Numbered from the stretch's first letter, positions 47,511-55,335 are shown. The stretch is 64,000 nt of DNA from Catalinimonas niigatensis (GCF_030506285.1 NZ_CP119422.1:4451501-4515500), one strand, 5' to 3'. The notes: a model not told the origin generated them from the sequence alone. Translations and numbers: made by a program.

Positions 47511-47824
47511 ACAGCAAAGGTAGATTTTTAGAAGCTAAAGTGAAATACACTCAAAGTGCATAGGTTTAACTTTGTCTGTAACCAATAAATATGTCACGAT
47601 CTTAAGAGATTTTCAAGGAAACGCCAAAGTAAATCAAGAAAATATAAAATTGTTTAAGTAATAAGACTTAATTATTTAACAAATAAAATTTTATAAAAAT
47701 ATAGTATATCATCATTAATTCCTTTTATTTGAGTGCATATTTTAAATGCAACATGCAATACCATAGTAAAATAGTGAAATCATTTTTTATACTCATAAAT
47801 ATACTTAACTAAAATTGTGCGCTC
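47511..47824. other. AT-rich intergenic region before the polysaccharide lyase gene
   Basis: A 314-base AT-rich stretch separates the IS200 remnant from the lyase gene. No clear promoter is found; the region may hold it. No repeats recognised. Confidence 0.45.
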
Positions 47825-49777
47825 ATGAAATTTTTTACGAAACTACTCATCATTAGTTCTATTTTGCTTTTTTTTAGCTGTGAAGAAGATTTTACTCTCA
47901 ATTCAATGCAACATTTTCCATTAGCTAACAGCTTTAATTTGGGAGAAAACTCTGAGATTATTATTGATAATACAGATTTGGGATTTAGTACTACAGGTTC
48001 TTGGACAATCAGTACTTGGCAAGGAGGAGGATATACCAGATATGGAGATGACTACTATCATGATAATAACACTGGGAAAGGCAGTAAAGCGGCTACTTTC
48101 ACGACAAGCGTAACTCCTGGAAATTATGATGTATATGCATGGTGGTGCGCTTCCCCAAATAGAGCTACAAATACACCTTTTGAAATTATTACAAGTACGG
48201 GGAGCGAGACAATTCTCATCAACCAAAGAGAACAAGGAGGGGAGTGGATATTGATAGGAAATTACACATTTGGGTCAACAGCTAATGTAATTATCAACAA
48301 CGCTAATACAGATGGATATGTAGTAGCAGATGCAATTAAATTAGAGGCTACATCTAATAATAATTATCGTGTTCAAGTTAATATTACTTCAGGAACACCA
48401 ACCTACAACAATACTACCTGGAATCATCTTAATTTGGCTCCCTCTTCTGGTGCAAGTCTAAATAATCTACAAGATACTGATGGAAATGCAACTGGAATTA
48501 ATTTCAAAATTACTTCTTCAGGTTTTATTGCTAACAATAATGGTCCCCAAACAGGTGATGATTCAGGTGTTGTTCCTGATGGGGTCATGAAAACTTATTA
48601 TTACATTGAAAATGATGAACAGACACTTGAACTTACTGGGTTAAATGCTTCTGATACTTATTCATTTACATTTTATGGAGGAAGTAGTTATTCTGGTGAT
48701 CGAACCGCCATTTATACTATTGATAATCAATCAGTATCATTAAATGCTGCATTAAATACTTCACAGACAGTTCAAATATCTAATGTTATACCTAATAGTA
48801 CAGGTAATATCATTATCAAAATGAATAAAGGTTTAGGGGCAAGTTATGGTTTTTTAAATTCGATAATTATTGATGTTAACAGTAGTAGTGGAGGGGATAA
48901 TAGCACTAATGATTTACCATCCGCATTACCCCCATTAGAACTTTTGAGAGGATATGAGTTTGAGGATAACATCGGAAGAAATGTAAATATAACCCAAGAC
49001 GGAATTAAGGTTCACCATTTATCTCGTGAAGGAGGAATAGTAATATCTACAGATGGTGGGTCTAGAGGTACAGTAGGAGCTTACCATTTTAAAATATTAA
49101 ATGATGGAGACACATACTCAGGGAGTGGCGAATTTTATAGACAAGAGCTAGAACCTCGTAATTTACCTGCACCATATTTTACAAATGGTCGTCAGGCCAA
49201 ATGGGGTCAGGAATATGTATATCAGCTACGGAGAAAAATGACAGAGAATTACCAGATTGGAAATGAATACGTTGGTTTTATGGGGGGAAAGAACGATTAT
49301 TTTTCATCAAGAAGTGGAACATCTCTAAAAACAGAGGGCGATCATTATCGGTATGAAATGAACTTTGATACAGAAAGTGGTGGAACTGGTAATGGACAGG
49401 AAGACGGACCTTATGTTCCATGGAGACGCCAATATTTTGCGAGTGATGGAGAAGTATTAGAACCTGGTGTTGATTTTAATAGCAATACATTTATGGGTTC
49501 AGGTTATGAAAAAATATCTAATGATATCGGAAAATGGGTTGTCTGGACTTGGCATGTAAAATGGAGCTATGAAAGTGATGGTTTTCTCAGAATTTACAAA
49601 GACAATCAACTATTTATGTCATACGATGGTCCCAATACATTTAAGGATATTGTAGATAGAGCTCCATATTTCAAATTTGGTATTTACAACAACTATTGGA
49701 AAAACCCTAATAACAATACTGGTTCAAGTATACAAGAAGCCTATGTAGATTATTTTAGAGTATATGTGCCTGAATAA
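47825..49777 (+). CDS. Polysaccharide lyase lipoprotein with golvesin-like N-terminal domain
   Basis: A 650-residue lipoprotein: signal ending ILLFFSC (about 14-20). Residues about 40-175 are a golvesin/Xly-like domain (IIDNTDLGF, SWTISTWQGGGYTRYGDDYYH, DGYVVADAIKLE). Residues about 180-350 form a beta-sandwich-like module resembling a carbohydrate-binding domain. Residues about 365-650 match a heparin-lyase-I/PL-like jelly-roll (GAYHFKILND, YRQELEPRN, WVVWTWHVKWSYESDGFLRIYKDNQ, YFKFGIYNNYW, AYVDYFRVY). The enzyme likely cleaves an acidic polysaccharide such as glucuronan, alginate or a glycosaminoglycan; the substrate is undetermined. The gene is far more AT-rich than chromosomal genes here and stands between IS remnants, so lateral transfer is likely. 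Confidence 0.82.
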   Translation: MKFFTKLLIISSILLFFSCEEDFTLNSMQHFPLANSFNLGENSEIIIDNTDLGFSTTGSWTISTWQGGGYTRYGDDYYHDNNTGKGSKAATFTTSVTPGNYDVYAWWCASPNRATNTPFEIITSTGSETILINQREQGGEWILIGNYTFGSTANVIINNANTDGYVVADAIKLEATSNNNYRVQVNITSGTPTYNNTTWNHLNLAPSSGASLNNLQDTDGNATGINFKITSSGFIANNNGPQTGDDSGVVPDGVMKTYYYIENDEQTLELTGLNASDTYSFTFYGGSSYSGDRTAIYTIDNQSVSLNAALNTSQTVQISNVIPNSTGNIIIKMNKGLGASYGFLNSIIIDVNSSSGGDNSTNDLPSALPPLELLRGYEFEDNIGRNVNITQDGIKVHHLSREGGIVISTDGGSRGTVGAYHFKILNDGDTYSGSGEFYRQELEPRNLPAPYFTNGRQAKWGQEYVYQLRRKMTENYQIGNEYVGFMGGKNDYFSSRSGTSLKTEGDHYRYEMNFDTESGGTGNGQEDGPYVPWRRQYFASDGEVLEPGVDFNSNTFMGSGYEKISNDIGKWVVWTWHVKWSYESDGFLRIYKDNQLFMSYDGPNTFKDIVDRAPYFKFGIYNNYWKNPNNNTGSSIQEAYVDYFRVYVPE

Positions 49778-49826
49778 GTGGTTTTAATCATTATTAAGTA
49801 GTATTGTTTGGAAAATCATTTTATGC

Positions 49827-49868
49827 AAAAAAATGGATTAAGTGCTTAGTCCATTTTTTTGTTTTTTT
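49827..49868 (+). terminator. Rho-independent terminator after the polysaccharide lyase
   Basis: A 15-base stem with one wobble pair (AAAAAAATGGATTAA at 49827-49841 and TTAGTCCATTTTTTT at 49846-49860) ends in further T residues. It closes the lyase gene just before the IS3 element. Confidence 0.85.
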
Positions 49869-49885
49869 GACTATATTATAAATTA

Positions 49886-49910
49886 TGGCTTATCCTGCAA
49901 TGAGTCAACA
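49886..49910 (-). repeat. Right terminal inverted repeat of IS3-family copy 1
   Basis: TGGCTTATCC...GAGTCAACA (25 bases) matches the repeats at 51549-51573 and 52180-52204 in about 19 of 25 positions and reads inward into the copy whose orfB is on the minus strand. Confidence 0.7.
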
Positions 49911-49968
49911 GATAAAAAAGAATTTTAGGGCGGAAAAAGGCATTTCATGGTTTGTAATATTTTAAGAT

Positions 49969-50558
49969 TTAGGCTACAAGTACATTAAATCGTTCTTTGT
50001 TAGTGGATCTTTGATATTTTTTCCAGCGCTTTTTGAGTGGAATATTGAGTTCATGAGCTTTAGCTGGCGTCTATCCAGACCGGGTCAAATAATCCAGACT
50101 AGCATGTGGTCTTATATAATTATAACAGTGTATTGCTTTCTTTGTAGCGTGGTATGCCTGGTGAAAAGAAGGAAAGCCATTCTCCAATAAGAACTCATGT
50201 TTCATCGTCAGATTAGTTCTTTCGGCCATTGCGTTTTCATACGGATCAGGTGATTCTGTCATGGAAACAGTGATTTCATGATTCTGTAACAGACCTATAT
50301 ACTGATGACAACAATACTGAATGCCCCGATCAGAGTGATGAATGAGTGGAGTAGGGGAGTCCTCCTCCTTTTGACTCAATGCCATATCAAGAGCCATCAA
50401 TGGACCACGTGCATGCAAAGTAGGATTCAGACTCCAGCCAATGATCTTACGAGAGAAAGCGTCAGTAATCAGACTCAGATAACTAAAATGATTCCCTGTT
50501 CTGATATATGTAATATCTGATACCCAAAGTTGGTTGATCCCGGAAGGTTTAAAATTCT
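49969..50558 (-). pseudogene. IS3-family OrfB transposase, C-terminal part
   Basis: The frame carries the DDE integrase core: SDITYIRTGNHFSYLSLITDAFSRKIIGW, HHSDRGIQY, and the E-containing YENAMAERTNLTMKHEFL, ending YIRPHASLDYLT. A TAG stop at 50071 interrupts the frame, with the family C-terminus (TPAKAHELNIPLKKRWKKYQ) continuing in frame to a stop at 49969. The 5 prime part lies beyond an IS1 insertion at 50559. Confidence 0.82.
50551..50558. repeat. 8-bp target duplication of IS1 (left copy)
   Basis: AAAATTCT at 50551-50558 and again at 51365-51372, directly outside the IS1 ends. Confidence 0.9.
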
Positions 50559-50618
50559 GGTGGTGGTAAAGAATGTATGATAATGAATAAAGAGCAATGA
50601 AAGCTTTGTTAGATAGTT

Positions 50619-50894
50619 ATGTACGAAATAACAATCAAACTCAAATGCGCCCATTGCTCAAGTGTCAAAGTATCAAAAAACGAGAAGAAACCGAATGGTA
50701 AACAAAATTTTCTATGCAAAGACTGTGGTAAACAGTTTCAGGCCAATTATCAATACGCCGGGGCTGACCCTTCCAACAAATCACTTATCCGGATCATGTT
50801 GTTAAGGAACTGCGGTATTAGGGATATAGAAACAATATTAGGAGTAAGCCGCTATAGCGTGCTGAGCTGTTTAAAACGTATGCCATGCAAATAA
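50619..50894 (+). CDS. insA: IS1 InsA (zinc-finger/helix-turn-helix) protein
   Basis: A 91-residue protein with a zinc-finger pair (CAHCSS and FLCKDCGKQF) and a helix-turn-helix (RNCGIRDIETILGVSRYSVLSCLKR). The InsA product binds the IS1 ends and acts as a repressor on its own. A T_TTA_AAA slippery heptamer at 50870-50876 lies just before its stop, so a minus-one shift would produce the InsAB transposase. Confidence 0.88.
   Translation: MYEITIKLKCAHCSSVKVSKNEKKPNGKQNFLCKDCGKQFQANYQYAGADPSNKSLIRIMLLRNCGIRDIETILGVSRYSVLSCLKRMPCK
50870..50876 (+). promoter_or_regulatory. Programmed -1 frameshift site of IS1
   Basis: The heptamer T TTA AAA, in the insA codon phase, has the classical X XXY YYZ form. 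Shifting here gives the InsAB fusion. Confidence 0.8.
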
Positions 50895-51355
50895 GCCCCC
50901 ACCCCAGCCACATATACTATCCGAGCCTTCAGATAGATGAGCGGTCCGCCGCGCGGTTTTGGACATATGTAGGCAAACGAAAAGAGGGAAAAATTTGGCT
51001 TTTATACACTTACAGCCCTGAATATGATGAAATAGTAGCTTACGTGACTGGGGACCGGTCAGCTAAAACAGTGGACAAGCTTTATGGAAAACTAGCCGAA
51101 ATAGAAGTGGGTGAATTTTGTACAGATGAGTGGCAGGCTTTCCAGAAAGTACTGCCTGCTGAAAAACACCGGGTAGGTAAGGAATACACCGCAGCGGCGG
51201 CCGCAAAGCATATAGAGGGCGTCAATACTAGTTTTAGGGCAAGGAACAGAAGGTTGGTAAGACAAACAACATGCTTTTCAAAAGACGTAAAAAACCATTT
51301 ATCAGCTATCAATTTGATGATAAATTACAGAAATCAAACTCATCATACATTTTAA
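50885..51355 (+). CDS. insB: IS1 InsB transposase frame
   Basis: A 156-residue frame overlapping insA, with IDERSAARFWTYVGKRKEGKIWLLYTYSPE, CTDEWQAF and the C-terminal KDVKNHLSAINLMINYRN of IS1 DDE transposases. It lies in the minus-one frame relative to insA and is expressed as an InsAB fusion by frameshifting at the upstream heptamer. Its internal ATG overlaps the insA stop, so independent translation is also possible. Confidence 0.88.
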   Translation: MQISPHPSHIYYPSLQIDERSAARFWTYVGKRKEGKIWLLYTYSPEYDEIVAYVTGDRSAKTVDKLYGKLAEIEVGEFCTDEWQAFQKVLPAEKHRVGKEYTAAAAAKHIEGVNTSFRARNRRLVRQTTCFSKDVKNHLSAINLMINYRNQTHHTF

Positions 51356-51364
51356 ACCACAACC

Positions 51365-51372
51365 AAAATTCT
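51365..51372. repeat. 8-bp target duplication of IS1 (right copy)
   Basis: AAAATTCT, identical to 50551-50558; part of the IS3 orfB QNF codons. Confidence 0.9.
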
Positions 51373-51548
51373 GAGTGAGATTCTCAAACTTTCTATATCC
51401 ATGCTCTGAATAAGTAGTCTTAACCCTTAATGTTTTGGGTCTGATGAGCATATCCTGCTTTTTGAGAATTTCATTCAACTTATCACGGCCACACTTAATG
51501 CCTTTTTGTTTGCGGAAAGGAACCATCATATAATGCAGTTTTATTGTG
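51365..51548 (-). pseudogene. IS3-family OrfB transposase, middle part
   Basis: The frame reads KLHYMMVPFRKQKGIKCGRDKLNEILKKQ and ends YRKFENLTQNF at the IS1 insertion; it continues on the far side of the IS1 as NFKPSGINQLWVSDITY. At its upstream end it meets a CAC target (51546-51548) adjoining another IS3 end, so the N-terminal part is lost from this copy. Confidence 0.8.
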
Positions 51549-51573
51549 TGGCGCATCCGAAAATTAGTCAACA
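51549..51573 (+). repeat. Left terminal inverted repeat of IS3-family copy 2
   Basis: TGGCGCATCC...GTCAACA, 25 bases, 39 bases upstream of the orfA ATG. It is identical to the copy at 52180-52204. Confidence 0.85.
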
Positions 51574-51611
51574 CACCTACTGGTAACTCTTTATTAATCA
51601 ATCATTTAAGC

Positions 51612-52001
51612 ATGATCACTTCAAAATACTATCCTGTTAAGACCAAAAAACAAGCCGTACAGTATGTTCAGGTTGGACTACTTTCTGAAGAGCAGGCTTG
51701 CCATAAATACCACATTTCCAGTAAATTACTACACCAATGGATGCGATGGCATGAGAAATTCTTTGTTCAACCGCAGTGGCGGCCACCACATAATAATCTC
51801 GATATCATGGCTCAGAAAAAAAGCAAAACTAAGGCTGATCTGAAGGATAAACAGAAGATCAAAGAGCTTGAAAAGCAGCTTAAGCTGATGAAAAAAGAAA
51901 ATGAACTGGCTCAGTTAAAGGCTGAGGCCTATAAAACTATGATTGAGGTAGCCGAAGAACACTTCAATATCAAAATTGGAAAAAAGTCTGGTGCCAAGTA
52001 A
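51612..52001 (+). CDS. IS3-family OrfA protein
   Basis: A 130-residue protein with an N-terminal helix-turn-helix (KTKKQAVQYVQVGLLSEEQACHKYHISSKLLHQWM) and a C-terminal leucine-zipper-like coiled coil (IKELEKQLKLMKKENELAQLKAEAYK). It binds the IS ends and, fused to OrfB by a minus-one frameshift, forms the transposase. Start is the ATG at 51612; upstream codons in the same frame read into the terminal repeat. Confidence 0.85.
   Translation: MITSKYYPVKTKKQAVQYVQVGLLSEEQACHKYHISSKLLHQWMRWHEKFFVQPQWRPPHNNLDIMAQKKSKTKADLKDKQKIKELEKQLKLMKKENELAQLKAEAYKTMIEVAEEHFNIKIGKKSGAK
51980..51986 (+). promoter_or_regulatory. Programmed -1 frameshift site of IS3 copy 2
   Basis: A AAA AAG in the orfA codon phase is the canonical IS3/IS911 slippery heptamer. 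Shifting gives KKVWCQVIQKLKLRYPLKG, continuing into the orfB frame. Confidence 0.8.
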
Positions 52002-52179
52002 TTCAGAAACTTAAATTGCGCTACCCACTCAAAGGACTTCAGGTTCTTTGCGGATTACTTGGCTTGTCAAGATTTGCGTATTATAAAGCTTTAAAGCAAA
52101 AGCATTCCCGCCAAGAAATTGAGGAAGAAGTTGTCGCAAAAGTAAAAGATATCCGAGAGAAACTACCTCGCGTAGGCAC
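51981..52179 (+). pseudogene. IS3-family OrfB transposase, N-terminal part
   Basis: The frame carries the OrfB N-terminus (YPLKGLQVLCGLLGLSRFAYYKALKQKHSRQE) and stops matching after EKLPRVGT at 52179. The residues after that come from the terminal repeat (GASEN then stop). The homologous continuation, IKLHYMMV, lies on the opposite strand at 51546. Confidence 0.82.
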
Positions 52180-52204
52180 TGGCGCATCCGAAAATTAGTC
52201 AACA
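52180..52204 (+). repeat. Third IS3-type terminal repeat
   Basis: Identical over 25 bases to 51549-51573, and the next 25 bases (ACCTACTG.TAAC.CT) also match. It lies directly after CAC at 52177-52179. No orfA follows, so it is the end of a truncated third copy or of a rearranged copy. Confidence 0.85.
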
Positions 52205-52249
52205 AACCTACTGATAACCCTCTATAAGTGATAAATACCTACAGGTTTT

Positions 52250-53170
52250 TTAATTGAACGACCTCCTGAATTCTAAAGGAGAGAGATCTGTCTTGGTCTT
52301 GAATAATCGATTGAAGGACTGGGAATACTCAAACCCTAACTGATAGGCTATTTCGCTGACCGAGAAATTGCTCGTTGACAGAAGTTCTTTGGCTTTTTCA
52401 ATCAGTTTATCATGTATCAACTGCTGGGCATTTCTTCCGGTAAGAGAGCGAAGCATATCACTGAGATAACTCGGAGAAAGATTGACCTGCTCAGCCAGAA
52501 ATTGCACAGTCGGAATACCATTGTTTAAGGACTTTTCATGGTCTAAGTAGTCATCCAGATAGCTTTCCAGTTTTTGCAGTATGTCATGGTTTACTGCTTT
52601 GCGTGTGATGAACTGACGGTTGTAGAACCTATTTGCAAAATTCAGGAGAAGTGCTATCTGGGAGATGATCACATACTGACTAAAATCGTCAATGCGACTG
52701 CTTAATTCGGTTTCTATCATTTTAAAAATAGAAAGCATGGTTTCCTTTTCTTCCGCAGATAGATGTAATGCCTCATGGGTAGCATAGGAAAAGAAACCAT
52801 ACTGTCTGATCTCCTGGGCTATCGGATGACCTAGAAAAAAGTCAGGATGAATAAGCAATGTATACATTGAGCAGTCTACTGCATCCTTATTATCATCACC
52901 ACCAATGATCTGATTGGGAGAAGCAAACAGCAATCCACCTTCATTGAAATCATAATAATTCTGACCATACCTCAGCCTGGCGCTTTGCCTGGGCTTGTAG
53001 GAGATCTTGTAAAAATTCAGCACATGTGAGCCGGTTGGTATGTTCATATCATCACGATTAGCACCATTTATTAGGCTGATCAGCGGGTGTTGGGGTTCTG
53101 GCAGATTAAATGCATGGTGTGCATCCGAAATGGAGTCAAATTTATGAGGACGCCTCTCTTCTTTCTTCAT
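52250..53170 (-). CDS. AraC-family transcriptional regulator
   Basis: A 306-residue regulator with an N-terminal cupin-like sensor region (about 30-190) and a C-terminal AraC/XylS DNA-binding domain (about 200-300; FLAEQVNLSPSYLSDMLRSLTGRNAQ and VSEIAYQLGFEYSQSFNRLFKTKTDLSPLEF). The N-terminal architecture resembles small-molecule-responsive AraC members such as those next to short-chain dehydrogenases. It is 60 bases downstream of the SDR gene on the same strand, so it is probably co-transcribed and may regulate it. It also marks the right edge of the mobile region. Confidence 0.88.
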   Translation of the reverse strand: MKKEERRPHKFDSISDAHHAFNLPEPQHPLISLINGANRDDMNIPTGSHVLNFYKISYKPRQSARLRYGQNYYDFNEGGLLFASPNQIIGGDDNKDAVDCSMYTLLIHPDFFLGHPIAQEIRQYGFFSYATHEALHLSAEEKETMLSIFKMIETELSSRIDDFSQYVIISQIALLLNFANRFYNRQFITRKAVNHDILQKLESYLDDYLDHEKSLNNGIPTVQFLAEQVNLSPSYLSDMLRSLTGRNAQQLIHDKLIEKAKELLSTSNFSVSEIAYQLGFEYSQSFNRLFKTKTDLSPLEFRRSFN

Positions 53171-53230
53171 GATTCAAATTTATGATGATAACCGATACTT
53201 TTAACGTGTATCAGTTATCATAAGATCATA

Positions 53231-54118
53231 CTAATGCTTTACAGCTTCTCCCTGAGCTGAGCTGGATACCGCATCCCATGCCTCCCATTCTTTCAGACGT
53301 TCGCTGTAGGCCGCACGTACGCCCGGTAAATTGTGGCTACCGAGATGAAACCTCAGAGGTGGGTTTTCGGCATCTACTACCTTGAACAGTGCTTCCGGTG
53401 TAGCTTCAGGGTCTCCTCTTTCCAGGGTGCTTAAACGCTCAAAAAACTTTGCTTTAAAATCTGCATAGATGTCCATACCTGTAGCAAACTTTAGTGACTG
53501 CGGACTGCCAAATTCCGTAGCATAAGCACCGGGCTCTATGATCGTGACTTTGATACCGAACGATGCAATTTCTGCTGCCAGGCTTTCATGGATAGATTCA
53601 AAAGCCCATTTAGAAGAACAATAGTAGCCAATCACAGGAAAGGTGACATGCCCAAGGTTGCTTGAGGTGCCCAGAATATGCCCATAGCCTTGCTTGCGCA
53701 AAATAGGCAAGGCAGCTTGAATCACCGAAAGTGGTCCTAAGATGTTGGTTTCGTAGAGGGCTCGGACATCGTCCGGACTGGCTTCTTCGATGGTACTCAC
53801 CAAAGAATACCCAGCGTTATTAAACACGATATCCAACTTTCCAAAGTATGTATGAGCCTGTTCCAGAGCCGCTTTGACTTGTTCAGGTTTGGTTACATCC
53901 AGGGGAAGGGTAAGTACATTTTTGCCATACTTTTCTTTGAAGTCGGCAATACTATCTAAGTTACGGGCAGTAGCTGCTACCTTGTCACCGCGCTTTAGTG
54001 CTGCTTCGGTCCATACACGACCAAACCCCCGGGATGTACCCGTGATAAACCATACTTTATTTCCTTTAATAGATTTGGGTGCTGATCCAGTACCCTGATT
54101 TTCATTCTGTCCTATCAT
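53231..54118 (-). CDS. Short-chain dehydrogenase/reductase
   Basis: A 295-residue classical SDR with TGTSRGFGR (cofactor loop), NNAGY, and the catalytic YYCSSK (Y and K of the Yxxx K pair) preceded by serine. It should use NAD(P)H; R following the glycine motif suggests NADP. The substrate is unknown. The preceding RidA-like fragment and downstream AraC regulator suggest a detoxification or metabolite-processing locus. Confidence 0.9.
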   Translation of the reverse strand: MIGQNENQGTGSAPKSIKGNKVWFITGTSRGFGRVWTEAALKRGDKVAATARNLDSIADFKEKYGKNVLTLPLDVTKPEQVKAALEQAHTYFGKLDIVFNNAGYSLVSTIEEASPDDVRALYETNILGPLSVIQAALPILRKQGYGHILGTSSNLGHVTFPVIGYYCSSKWAFESIHESLAAEIASFGIKVTIIEPGAYATEFGSPQSLKFATGMDIYADFKAKFFERLSTLERGDPEATPEALFKVVDAENPPLRFHLGSHNLPGVRAAYSERLKEWEAWDAVSSSAQGEAVKH

Positions 54119-54226
54119 TATATTTTTGTTTTATTGATAAGACAAATATCCAACTTTACATATTGGCGATTGTAACTGAAATCAGGATCGTTGTAACTGA
54201 AATGGGGAAGTAGTGAGAAACAACTC

Positions 54227-54476
54227 TTAATTTATCAAAATGAGGCCAAAGATCTTCGGTGGGCGTGGTATAAATATTAAGGCGGACAATATTTTTGTAA
54301 CCTAACCTGCATCGGTAATTACTTGTTCCAAGTTCTTAATTGTCAACTCCAATTGAGTTTTCATGTCAGCAGTACTTGATTCGCCTTTATCATTGATGGC
54401 TGTTTGCCTGGAAATATACAGTGTTCCCTCTACTGTTTGGTTGTAACAATGTTCGTTTTGCCAGGTCCAAAGGTTG
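54227..54476 (-). pseudogene. RidA-like (YjgF/YER057c) protein remnant
   Basis: The minus strand reads NLWTWQNEHCYNQTVEGTLYIS and, after QTAINDKGE, DMKTQLELTIKNLEQVITDAG, close to the N-terminal half of RidA-type imine deaminase relatives (NPWTWQ, LYxSGQT, NLExVLxxAG). An in-frame TAG then interrupts, after which VTKILSALIFIP could be the degraded continuation. There is no start codon and no C-terminal end, so the gene is broken. Confidence 0.6.
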
Positions 54477-54477
54477 A

Positions 54478-55335
54478 CTATACACCTCTCATAAAAGTTC
54501 TGATCTTTTCTATGATTTCATCCCCATCTTCTTCTAAAGCAAAATGCCCTGTATCATATATATTATAGTCAATATTATCGATATCTTTCTTAAAGGCTTC
54601 TGCTCCACTTTCAGGAAAGTATTCATCATTTTTCCCCCACACTATTAACATGGGTGGTTGATGTTTTCTCAAATATTGATGCCAATGCGGATATAATTTT
54701 AAATTATTCTGGTAATCATACCATAAATCTATATTTACTTTATGAGCATTAGGTCTGCTCATCCTTAGATAATCCAGATGCCAAGTATCAGGATTAACAT
54801 TTTCAGGATTTCTGGTTCCGTGGGTATATTGCCATTTCAGACCTTCTAATGTAAAGGCAGGTAATAGAGCTTTTTCAGTACTTTCATTTCTATTGGCCCA
54901 AAGTGCCCTGATAGAGCCCCATGCTTCTCCAAGCCCTTCCTCATAAGCATTACCATTTTGATTGATTATTGCAGTTACTCTTTCCGAATGCCTGGTTGCA
55001 ATTCTGAATCCAATCGGGGCACCATAATCCTGCATCATTAACGCATACGTTGTGATTTCTTTCTTTTCTAAGAATGCATCTATAGTTGCAGCAATGTTGT
55101 CAAAAGTATATTCATACTTGTCAGGTGAGGGGAAATCGCTATTTCCAAAACCGGGATAATCAGGGGCAATCAGATGGTATTCATCAGATAGCTGATGTAA
55201 TACTTTTCTATATTGATGGGAAGATGACGGGTAACCATGTAATAACACAATGGTTGGCTTATTGGTATTCCCAGCTTCACGATAGGCTATATGTAAGCCA
55301 TGTATTTCAAGCGTTTTATATTTTATCTTTTCCAT
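54478..55335 (-). CDS. Alpha/beta hydrolase (haloalkane dehalogenase/epoxide hydrolase-like)
   Basis: Starting at the ATG at 55335 gives a 285-residue protein (MEKIKYKTLEIHG); the open frame extends to 55437 but the extra 34 residues look non-homologous. Oxyanion-hole HGYPSSSHQY, nucleophile D in MMQDYGAPIG, and GKNDEYFPESGA with terminal GHFALEEDGDE histidine are the pattern of haloalkane dehalogenase-like and epoxide hydrolase-like enzymes. The Asp nucleophile rather than Ser supports this group. Likely role is detoxification of a small halogenated or epoxide compound. Confidence 0.82.
   Translation of the reverse strand: MEKIKYKTLEIHGLHIAYREAGNTNKPTIVLLHGYPSSSHQYRKVLHQLSDEYHLIAPDYPGFGNSDFPSPDKYEYTFDNIAATIDAFLEKKEITTYALMMQDYGAPIGFRIATRHSERVTAIINQNGNAYEEGLGEAWGSIRALWANRNESTEKALLPAFTLEGLKWQYTHGTRNPENVNPDTWHLDYLRMSRPNAHKVNIDLWYDYQNNLKLYPHWHQYLRKHQPPMLIVWGKNDEYFPESGAEAFKKDIDNIDYNIYDTGHFALEEDGDEIIEKIRTFMRGV

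Larger units (their letters stand above)
50559..51364 (+). mobile_element. IS1-family insertion sequence inserted in IS3 orfB
   Basis: The 806-bp element has 23-base terminal inverted repeats starting GGT (GGTGGTGGTAAAG... at 50559-50581 and the inverted copy at 51342-51364, about 20 matching bases). It carries insA and insB in overlapping frames and is flanked by a perfect 8-bp duplication. Removing the element and one duplicate copy restores the reading frame of the host IS3 orfB (the offset is 814 bases and the codon phase matches). Confidence 0.92.
49886..51548 (-). mobile_element. IS3-family element copy 1 (minus strand, orfB 3 prime portion, interrupted by IS1)
   Basis: The orfB C-terminal part is read from 51548 down to 49969, with an IS1 inserted between 50558 and 51365. 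The right-end repeat is at 49886-49910. Upstream of 51548 the element is cut: orfA and the orfB N-terminal part are not on this strand, and the break lies at a CAC target site next to the terminal repeat of another IS3 copy. Confidence 0.78.
51549..52179 (+). mobile_element. IS3-family element copy 2 (plus strand, orfA and orfB N-terminal part)
   Basis: The left repeat, orfA, the A_AAA_AAG frameshift site and the orfB N-terminal part are present in order, then the element is broken at CAC (52177-52179) directly followed by a further copy of the left-type repeat. The direction is opposite to copy 1. Confidence 0.8.

Noticed and set aside
44112-52204. CRISPR array or defence island within the IS cluster
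   Set aside because: No regularly spaced repeats, Cas genes or known defence proteins are visible; the repeats present are IS ends and target duplications.
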